Assembly: GCA_947085765.1 (NCBI GenBank)
Contig: CAMTXZ010000182.1
Coordinates: 1 to 6,017 of the forward strand
From: JAKFXL01 sp947085765
GTDB lineage: Bacteria; Pseudomonadota; Gammaproteobacteria; Tenderiales; Tenderiaceae
Direction: 5' to 3'
Length of the DNA stretch: 6,017 nucleotides
Below, one piece after another: positions 1 through 4,890 of the stretch. The notes beneath the pieces are model-generated. The model had not been told where the DNA came from. It worked only from the letters and a program-made list of their open reading frames with translations, and did not search any database. The translations under genes and the position numbers were made by a program. Each line of letters opens with the position of its first letter. Position 1 is the stretch's first letter.

Positions 1-8
1 ATGTAGAG

Positions 9-193
9 AACATCCTCCGCCTGTGTCGTCGTAGACATCAGACCTTGAACCAAAAGTTCAAGTGGGAACATGCGAGAGTCATCAGGCTTTCCGACGAGCG
101 GACATGCACACAGACTCTACGGGACCCGTTCCCAGGGGTTTTGTTTAAGGCTCAAAGGTTACTTAGCCTACATCGAGCACGGCAGAGAATGTT
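9..193 (-). ncRNA. ssrS: 6S RNA, regulator of sigma70 RNA polymerase
   Basis: 6S RNA binds the sigma70 holoenzyme as an open-promoter mimic and lowers transcription in stationary phase. Seen here: the minus-strand 5' end (193-181) pairs with 21-9 in an uninterrupted 13-bp helix, allowing G-U pairs, and this sets both ends and a length near 185 nt (184 in E. coli). Blocks similar to my recollection of E. coli 6S include GAGCC on the 5' side (about 151-155), a GCATG-to-AAGCCT segment (about 88-107 on the plus strand), and a 7-bp hairpin with arms at 44-50 and 56-62 around a 5-base loop. Position immediately downstream of zapA matches the enteric and pseudomonad arrangement. The ends are inferred from pairing, so they could shift by a few bases. 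Confidence 0.93.
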
Positions 194-336
194 CAGCGGT
201 TATAGTAGCCGATCTTTGTTCATTTCCCTAAAAAGAGTTTCAGGCAGAGGCTTGGGGTTTTTTAGGGGTTGACCGCATTAAACCGAGCGAGAGGGGAGAG
301 AGGGCGGAAAGCTCTTTGATCTGGAGACTTGTCTGG
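194..336. other. Non-coding spacer between zapA and 6S RNA
   Basis: These 143 bases hold no credible gene. Apart from the ssrS -10 region, the visible structure is a strand-biased tract: read as minus-strand RNA, 311-283 is 29 bases with 16 C, 4 G, 9 U and no A. After it come two AACCCC copies (minus strand, 270-265 and 259-254). I found no GC-rich hairpin followed by a U run, so no intrinsic terminator separates zapA from ssrS. Confidence 0.6.
202..207 (-). promoter_or_regulatory. Probable -10 element of the ssrS promoter
   Basis: On the minus strand TACTAT (207-202) lies 8 bases before the A at 193 that begins the terminal helix of 6S RNA. This is normal spacing for a sigma70 -10 box and supports the 5' end. 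No good -35 hexamer is visible at 16-18 bp; the best candidates (around 224-231) match only two or three positions. The promoter may be activator-helped, or 6S may also be made by processing of zapA read-through RNA, as its longer precursor is in E. coli. Confidence 0.5.
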
Positions 337-666
337 TTAAATCTCAATCTGACGGGCGCTGCTCAGCGCCGTTTCGATCTTGGTCTGTAGCTGTTTAACC
401 CGACCGCTGAGGTTGCTGTCGTGCTTTTCTGGCACTGTGATCCCCTCTTTTTGCAGCAGCTCGTGGGTGATATTGAGCGCGGCCATGATGGCGATGTTGT
501 CACTGCTGGCGGTGCTGCGGCCACGACCACGGTCGCGGATCTCACGCATTTTTTTGTCGAGATACTGGGCGCTGGCCTCAAGCTGGGCACGCTCCTCGGC
601 GGGGCAGGAGATGCGGTACTCCTTGCCTAAAATAATAATAGTGACCGGGGTTGGCTCACTGGCCAT
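337..666 (-). CDS. zapA: Cell division protein ZapA
   Basis: ZapA binds FtsZ in the cytoplasm at midcell and bundles or aligns FtsZ protofilaments in the Z-ring. The 109-residue product has the usual length. It has an N-terminal globular domain (about 1-45: a VTIIILGKEYRI strand region, then a charged helix with YLDKKMREIR), the conserved core SDNIAIMAALNITHELL near 55-71, and a C-terminal helix (about 85-109) for the coiled-coil dimer. I chose the ATG at 666 over the one at 696: homologues begin just before the VTI strand, and GGAG lies 7 bases upstream of 666. The gene starts inside the end of the upstream coiled-coil gene (11-base overlap), so translation of the two is probably coupled. 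6S RNA follows downstream. Confidence 0.94.
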   Translation of the reverse strand: MASEPTPVTIIILGKEYRISCPAEERAQLEASAQYLDKKMREIRDRGRGRSTASSDNIAIMAALNITHELLQKEGITVPEKHDSNLSGRVKQLQTKIETALSSARQIEI

Positions 667-892
667 ATTCCTGCTCCAGGGTTTTGAGTCGTACAATCAT
701 CGCTTCGATGCGTGATTTGGCAAGCTCGTTTTTTTCCATAAGGTGGCCACGCTCGGCAGTCAGTTGTGATTGCTGTTCACGTAACGTCTGATTTTCATTC
801 TTAAATTGTTGGCATAGATGGATTAGCTCATCGACCCTTGTTTCGAGGGTTTTGAGATCATGATCATGGTTACGGCTGTTGTCTGGACTCAT
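656..892 (-). CDS. Small coiled-coil protein upstream of zapA (TIGR02449-like)
   Basis: A 78-residue, highly charged, Gln/Glu/Leu-rich protein, predicted helical from about residue 13 to the end. Leucines and other hydrophobics recur at heptad-like spacing (LKTLETRVDELIHL, then NQTLREQQSQL, then IVRLKTLEQE). It has no signal peptide, membrane segment or enzymatic motif. It resembles the small TIGR02449 proteins encoded just upstream of zapA in pseudomonads and relatives. ZauP, the coiled-coil partner of ZapA encoded next to it in Caulobacter, is a functional precedent. I infer a ZapA-partner, ZapB-like role in Z-ring organisation, mainly from coiled-coil character and the 11-base overlap with zapA. 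The ATG at 892 is the only usable upstream start: the in-frame codons back to the TAA at 922-920 include no ATG, GTG or TTG. Confidence 0.85.
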   Translation of the reverse strand: MSPDNSRNHDHDLKTLETRVDELIHLCQQFKNENQTLREQQSQLTAERGHLMEKNELAKSRIEAMIVRLKTLEQEYGQ

Positions 893-900
893 AGGTGCCC

Positions 901-929
901 AATATAGTGTGGCTGGCTGTTATGGTCAA
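901..929 (-). promoter_or_regulatory. Sigma70 promoter for the coiled-coil/zapA transcript
   Basis: On the minus strand TTGACC (929-924) is a 5/6 match to the -35 consensus. A 17-bp spacer follows, then TATATT (906-901), a 5/6 match to the -10. Only 8 bases separate the -10 from the ATG at 892, so transcription would start between about 896 and the A of the start codon. The coiled-coil mRNA would then have a leader of zero to four bases and no room for a Shine-Dalgarno site. Confidence 0.75.
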
Positions 930-938
930 CGGCTTGAC
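925..938. repeat. Short inverted repeat GTCAA-N4-TTGAC in the divergent promoter region
   Basis: Perfect 5-bp arms (925-929 and 934-938) surround CGGC. The left arm overlaps the -35 of the leftward promoter, and the dyad lies just upstream of the rightward extended -10, so a bound protein could affect both transcripts. The arms also make both strands carry TTGAC, so the symmetry may partly reflect -35 similarity and not an operator. I do not recognise it as the site of a named regulator: the FNR pattern is TTGAT-N4-ATCAA, with the arms the other way round. Confidence 0.4.
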
Positions 939-940
939 GA

Positions 941-949
941 TGATACTAT
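941..949 (+). promoter_or_regulatory. Extended -10 promoter for the ygfB-pepP-ubi operon
   Basis: TGATACTAT fits the extended -10 pattern TGnTAnnnT (the TACTAT hexamer matches TATAAT at 4 of 6). The sequence 17 bp upstream (921-926, TATGGT) is a poor -35, but extended -10 promoters tolerate that. A start near 956 would give a leader of about 30 bases containing AAGGA at 973-977, 9 bases before the ygfB ATG. Confidence 0.5.
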
Positions 950-986
950 TGCCGCTCTGTCGCCCTATTTTTAAGGAAGTCTTACC

Positions 987-1586
987 ATGCAAGCCCCTAG
1001 TTACAATCAAGTCGCCATTCTGCTGTCGACTTATGGCGATGCCATGAGTGTTCCCGAGTGTCATGGTGTCCTCTGTGGCATGGTGAGCGCTGACCCTAAA
1101 CTCGATGGCAATACCTGGGCGGTGCGCATGTTGACGGGGGATCTGGATGAAGCGCTGGCCAATGGCATGGCGGTCGAGGTCGACGAGGCTGACAAGGCTA
1201 CGCTTAAGGCGCTGTTTGATGACACGCTGTTGCAGATAAACGATCCTGAACTGGCCTTTCAACTGCTGTTGCCGGATGACGATGAGGGGTTGGAGGGTGG
1301 GACCGCAGCGCTGGCTGACTGGTGTGAGGGTTACCTGTATGGGCTTAGCCTGGGCGGCATCAAGGACTTTGATAGCTGCACACCGGAGGTACAGGAGTTT
1401 TGCGGCGATCTGGTTGAAATCTCACACATCACCTTTGAAACAGGGGATGAAGGGGACAATGAGGCCGCCCTGTTCGAGATTGTTGAATATGTACGGATGG
1501 GTGCGCTGATGGTCTACGAAGAGCTGAGCAACCCCGCTATGGGCAAAACGGGCAGCCCCTCTGAGCATAAAATCACCTTCCATTAA
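987..1586 (+). CDS. ygfB: UPF0149 family protein YgfB
   Basis: This 199-residue protein belongs to the YgfB/YecA (UPF0149) family of small, acidic, all-helical cytoplasmic proteins (E. coli YgfB is about 192 residues). Visible family signs are an N-terminal helix followed by PECHGVLCGM (about 23-32), an acidic middle with LLLPDDDEGL, the hallmark WCEGYLYGLSLGG near 111-123, and a C-terminal VRMGALMVYEEL helix. The biochemical role is not established in general; in Pseudomonas aeruginosa YgfB is reported to act with AlpA in controlling an AmpD-type amidase and beta-lactam tolerance. AAGGA 9 bases before the ATG supports the start. It is the first gene of the rightward operon and is divergent from the zapA transcript, the usual gammaproteobacterial layout. 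Confidence 0.93.
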   Translation: MQAPSYNQVAILLSTYGDAMSVPECHGVLCGMVSADPKLDGNTWAVRMLTGDLDEALANGMAVEVDEADKATLKALFDDTLLQINDPELAFQLLLPDDDEGLEGGTAALADWCEGYLYGLSLGGIKDFDSCTPEVQEFCGDLVEISHITFETGDEGDNEAALFEIVEYVRMGALMVYEELSNPAMGKTGSPSEHKITFH

Positions 1587-1616
1587 CCACTCCTAATTAC
1601 TTCAGCAGGTCGCGTC

Positions 1617-2951
1617 ATGAATCGTAGCGAGTTTTCCAAACGCCGTACCCACCTGTTACAGCTGCTTGGCGAGGGTAGCATCGCCATCCTGCCAGCTGCG
1701 CCGCAGACGGTTCGTAACCGCGATGTCGAGCATGTCTATCGCCCCGACAGTGACTTTTATTACCTCACCGGGTTTCCGGAACCAGAGGCGATTGTGGTGC
1801 TTATCCCTGGCCGCAAACAGGGGCAGTCGGTGCTCTTTTGTCGCGAGAGCGATCCACTCATGGAGACCTGGAATGGTCGCCGTGCCGGGCTGGATGGGGC
1901 GGTGGAGCGTTTTGGTTTTGATGACGCTTTTCCCATCGCCGATGTCGATGAGATCCTGCCGGGGTTGATGGAGAACAAGGAGCGGGTCTTCTACGCCATG
2001 GGCAGCCACCGCGATCTCGACCAACGCATGATCGGCTGGCTCAACGAGGTGCGTAAAAAGAGCCGCATCGGAGTTCAGGCACCGGGCGAGTTTGTCTCCC
2101 TCGAGCATCTGTTGCATGAGATGCGGCTGTTCAAGAGCAAGGGTGAGATCGAGGCGATGAAGCGGGCGGCCAGCATCTCTGCTACTGCCCACTGCCGTGC
2201 CATGCAGCGCTGCAAACCGGGTCTGTACGAGTATCAGATCGAGGCGGAGATCATGCACCACTTCATGGATAGTGGTTGTCGCCACGCCGCCTACCCCTCC
2301 ATCGTCGGGGGTGGCGCCAACGGCTGCATTCTCCACTACACTGAGAACAGTGCCGAACTCAAAGATGGTGAGCTGTTGCTGATTGATGCGGGCGCCGAGT
2401 ACAACAGCTATGCCGCCGACATCACCCGGACCTTTCCCGTCAATGGCGTCTTTAGCGACGAGCAAAAGGCGCTCTACGAAGTGGTGTTGGCAGCGCAGTA
2501 CGCCGCCATCGAAACGGTCAAACCCGGCAACCACTGGAATGATGCACACGATACTGCGGTCAAGGTGTTGACCAAGGGGTTGATCAAACTCGGCATCCTC
2601 AATGGCACCCTTGCCAAGTTAATCAAGGAAGAGGCCTATCGCCCCTTTTATATGCATCGCACCGGCCACTGGCTTGGCATGGATGTACACGACGTAGGCG
2701 ATTACAAGCTGGGTGGCCAATGGCGGTTGCTGGAGCCGGGCATGGTGCTCACTGTAGAGCCAGGGCTCTATATCCCCGCCGGTACCAAGGGGGTGGAGAA
2801 GCGGTGGTGGAATATCGGTATTCGTATCGAGGATGACGTGTTGGTGACGCGCAACGGCCACGAGGTGTTGAGCAGTGGTGTGCCAAAAGAGGTGGCGGAG
2901 ATTGAGGCCTTGATGGCAGGCATGAAAGTGGCGCCGGGGCGTCGGGCGTAA
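1617..2951 (+). CDS. pepP: Xaa-Pro aminopeptidase (aminopeptidase P, M24B)
   Basis: This cytoplasmic metallopeptidase removes an N-terminal residue that precedes proline and normally uses two Mn(II) ions. At 444 residues it has the length of E. coli PepP. Residues 1 to about 165 form the N-terminal domain (FYYLTGFPEPEA near 47-58), and about 170-440 the pita-bread catalytic domain. All five expected metal ligands can be placed: D257 (LLIDAG), D268 (AADITRTFP), H351 (HRTGHWLG), E381 (TVEPGLYI) and E405 (GIRIEDD). The accessory histidines H347 and H358 and the ILHYTEN segment are also present, so the enzyme looks active. AGG lies 7 bases before the ATG, a modest ribosome site, and the gap from ygfB is only 30 bases, so co-transcription is likely. 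Nothing is truncated. Confidence 0.97.
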   Translation: MNRSEFSKRRTHLLQLLGEGSIAILPAAPQTVRNRDVEHVYRPDSDFYYLTGFPEPEAIVVLIPGRKQGQSVLFCRESDPLMETWNGRRAGLDGAVERFGFDDAFPIADVDEILPGLMENKERVFYAMGSHRDLDQRMIGWLNEVRKKSRIGVQAPGEFVSLEHLLHEMRLFKSKGEIEAMKRAASISATAHCRAMQRCKPGLYEYQIEAEIMHHFMDSGCRHAAYPSIVGGGANGCILHYTENSAELKDGELLLIDAGAEYNSYAADITRTFPVNGVFSDEQKALYEVVLAAQYAAIETVKPGNHWNDAHDTAVKVLTKGLIKLGILNGTLAKLIKEEAYRPFYMHRTGHWLGMDVHDVGDYKLGGQWRLLEPGMVLTVEPGLYIPAGTKGVEKRWWNIGIRIEDDVLVTRNGHEVLSSGVPKEVAEIEALMAGMKVAPGRRA

Positions 2952-2997
2952 CTGCTTCACGGCGGCTAGAGAGTCTCATTTGAAATGATGGTCACAG

Positions 2998-3528
2998 ATG
3001 AGTATTGATTCATTTTGCAGGGCTGTTTGCGCCGATGCCGAGCAGATCGCACAGCTCGTTAATTCAGCTTACCGCCCCAAACCAGGGGCTGCCGGTTGGA
3101 CTCATGAGGCGGACCTGGTCTGCGGCGATCGGGTCAACGCGGCCCAGGTGGTCGACAAGATCGCAAGGCCGGACTCTGCTGTCCTCATTGGTCGCAAAGG
3201 TTCAGAGATTGTCGCCTGCATTCATGTTGAGAAGGTGGGTGATGAGAGCCACCTGGGGATGTTCGCTGTCACGCCTGGATTGCAAGGAGGCGGGATGGGT
3301 AAGCAGTTGCTAGCCTATTCAGAACGATATGCCGGCACCACTTTCGCGGCTAAAAAATTTGTCATGTTGGTGATCTCGGCAAGGAGCGACCTTATCGCTT
3401 TCTACATACGGCGTGGTTATCGTCAGACAGCGCTGGTCATGGAGTACCCTCTGTTGGTGAATGCGGGGATTCCGAAACGCGAGGGGCTTCAGGTGATTGT
3501 GTTGAATAAGGACTTTGGCAATGGCTGA
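2998..3528 (+). CDS. GNAT-family N-acetyltransferase
   Basis: A 176-residue soluble protein with the GNAT fold signature. The N-terminal strand-helix is CRAVCADAEQIAQLVNSAY (7-25). Motif A runs from LGMFAVTPGLQ into QGGGMGKQLL (86-105), with the acetyl-CoA pyrophosphate loop QGGGMG at 96-101. Motif B, DLIAFYIRRGY (131-141), is a typical late helix and strand. It should transfer an acetyl group from acetyl-CoA to an amine; the substrate (protein N-terminus, antibiotic, polyamine or amino acid) cannot be told from sequence. It lies between pepP (46-base gap) and ubiH, and its stop overlaps the first 8 bases of ubiH, whose Shine-Dalgarno is inside it. Its own ribosome site is weak. In Escherichia and Pseudomonas pepP and ubiH adjoin without such a gene. 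Confidence 0.88.
   Translation: MSIDSFCRAVCADAEQIAQLVNSAYRPKPGAAGWTHEADLVCGDRVNAAQVVDKIARPDSAVLIGRKGSEIVACIHVEKVGDESHLGMFAVTPGLQGGGMGKQLLAYSERYAGTTFAAKKFVMLVISARSDLIAFYIRRGYRQTALVMEYPLLVNAGIPKREGLQVIVLNKDFGNG
3508..3512 (+). promoter_or_regulatory. Shine-Dalgarno that fixes the ubiH start
   Basis: AAGGA lies 8 bases before the ATG at 3521 and inside the end of the acetyltransferase gene. The in-frame TTG at 3515 is only 2 bases from this site, so ATG 3521 is the better start. It also gives a protein beginning MAEHYDV, which parallels MAENYDV of the downstream paralogue. Confidence 0.75.
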
Positions 3529-4774
3529 ACACTATGATGTGCTGATTGTCGGTGGCGGCATGGTTGGCGCCACGATGGCCCATGCCCTGAGTCCGCTGCC
3601 ACTGCGGATCGGGGTGATCGAGGCAGTGCCGCTGAGCGCCGTGAGTCAGCCCGGCTATGACGACCGCGCCATCGCCCTGGCTCACGGCTCTGCCCAGGTG
3701 TTTGAGGCGATGGGGGTGTGGTCGTTGCTGGCCAGACATGTCAGCCCGATCAATAAAATTCATGTCTCTGATCGTGGCCACTTTGGTGTCACCCGTATCG
3801 ACAGCGCGGCTGAGAGGGTGGCTGCGCTGGGTTATGTGGTCGAAAGTCGGGTGGTGGGTGAGGTGCTGGGTGAGGCGTTGTCTACACTCGCCAATGTGGA
3901 ACTGATCTGCCCGGCCACCGTTACTGCGGTGACCACGACGGGTGACGTTGCTCAGCTCGCCGTCGATTGTGGCGGGGTGATGCGTGAGTTAAGTGCCCGG
4001 CTGGTGATCGCGGCTGATGGGGGTGATTCCGCCGTGCGCAGTCTGTTGCAGATCCCGACCCGGAGCTGGGACTACCGTCAGAGCGCGATCATCGCCAATA
4101 TCAGCCCTGACCGTCACCACCAAGGGGTCGCCTACGAGCGGTTTACCGACAGCGGCCCGATTGCCATGCTGCCCAACGCCAGTGCCGATGATCCAGACCG
4201 TTGTAGCCTGGTCTGGACCGTGCACCGCGAGGATGAGCAGCGGGTTTTGAACTTAAGTGACACCGCGTTTTTAACAGAGCTGCAAACCCGTTTTGGTTAT
4301 CGCCTGGGTGAGCTGCGTAAAGTAGGGCGGCGCAATAGTTATCCACTGCGGTTGGTCTGCGCCAAAGAGCATGTGCAGCCACGGTTGGCGTTGATTGGCA
4401 ATGCCGCGCATACGCTCCATCCGATCGCTGGTCAGGGCTTTAATCTCGGGCTGCGTGACGTGGCCGCGCTGGCTCAGGTAGTGGCCGAGGCGCACAGCGC
4501 CCGTCACGACATCGGCACGGTGGCGGCATTGCAGCGCTATGCCCAATGGCGCAGCTGGGATCATCGCAAGGTGATTGGACTGACCGATACTCTGGCGCGG
4601 CTCTTCAGTAATCCGCTGGTGCCGGTGGTGGTGATGCGGAATGTTGGCTTGGTCGCTATCGACGTGCTGCCGCCACTGAAACGTCTGCTGGCCCGTCAGA
4701 CCATGGGGCTTTCTGGCAGGTTGCCACGTCTGGCCATGGGGTTGCCGCTATTGCGGCCAGCGAGTCGCCCTTGA
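3521..4774 (+). CDS. ubiH: 2-octaprenyl-6-methoxyphenol hydroxylase UbiH
   Basis: A FAD- and NAD(P)H-dependent aromatic monooxygenase that adds a ring hydroxyl (C-1 in the newer numbering, formerly C-4) during O2-dependent ubiquinone synthesis, probably in the soluble or membrane-associated Ubi complex. The 417-residue protein has the three flavin signatures: the Rossmann GGGMVG at 11-16, the DG motif AADGGDS at 164-170, and GNAAHTLHPIAGQGFNLG at 293-310. GNAA in place of the GDAA of UbiI and UbiF is a UbiH trait and supports this assignment. The C-terminus runs about 25 residues past E. coli UbiH (about 392) with a Leu/Pro/Arg-rich tail. It overlaps the acetyltransferase gene by 8 bases, so translation is probably coupled, and precedes a second hydroxylase gene. 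Confidence 0.93.
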   Translation: MAEHYDVLIVGGGMVGATMAHALSPLPLRIGVIEAVPLSAVSQPGYDDRAIALAHGSAQVFEAMGVWSLLARHVSPINKIHVSDRGHFGVTRIDSAAERVAALGYVVESRVVGEVLGEALSTLANVELICPATVTAVTTTGDVAQLAVDCGGVMRELSARLVIAADGGDSAVRSLLQIPTRSWDYRQSAIIANISPDRHHQGVAYERFTDSGPIAMLPNASADDPDRCSLVWTVHREDEQRVLNLSDTAFLTELQTRFGYRLGELRKVGRRNSYPLRLVCAKEHVQPRLALIGNAAHTLHPIAGQGFNLGLRDVAALAQVVAEAHSARHDIGTVAALQRYAQWRSWDHRKVIGLTDTLARLFSNPLVPVVVMRNVGLVAIDVLPPLKRLLARQTMGLSGRLPRLAMGLPLLRPASRP

Positions 4775-4890
4775 GCAGTGTGTCGAAGCATGAAAAGGCA
4801 GTCAGTCATCTGCCGTGATGAGTCACCCATTAGCAATAGATGGCTAAACGTACTAATGTTGGTTAACCGCTAGGCGTCAGGGAGCAGACC
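4775..4890 (+). other. Spacer between the two hydroxylase genes, with two small dyads
   Basis: This is the longest gap in the rightward cluster. It holds two hairpin-forming dyads: GGCAG/CTGCC (4797-4801 and 4810-4814) and TTAGC/GCTAA (4830-4834 and 4843-4847), each with a 5-bp stem and 8-base loop, plus the palindrome GGTTAACC at 4861-4868. Neither hairpin is followed by a U run, so they are not intrinsic terminators. I see no convincing -35/-10 pair. AGGGAG (4879-4884), 6 bases before the next ATG, is a strong ribosome site. Confidence 0.45.

Noticed and set aside
45..272. Open frame of 75 codons on the plus strand
   Set aside because: It lies opposite the 6S RNA and its promoter, its Arg/Ser-rich product has no recognisable features, and it has no ribosome site. 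The non-coding RNA explains the conservation.
667..696. Extended zapA start at 696 (10 extra residues)
   Set aside because: The extension is not like ZapA homologues, and GGAG is properly spaced for the ATG at 666.
380..715. Open frame of 111 codons on the plus strand
   Set aside because: It is antisense to zapA and the coiled-coil gene, both well supported; the product looks like an antisense shadow.
934..939. TTGACG as the -35 of the rightward promoter
   Set aside because: At 16-18 bp downstream (around 956-963) there is no -10-like hexamer; the extended -10 at 941-949 is a better explanation.
1656..2549. Long (297-codon) minus-strand open frame
   Set aside because: It lies wholly antisense to pepP, whose catalytic residues are all present; long antisense frames are common opposite GC-rich genes.
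4797..4814. Terminator after ubiH
   Set aside because: The stem is only 5 bp and no U run follows.
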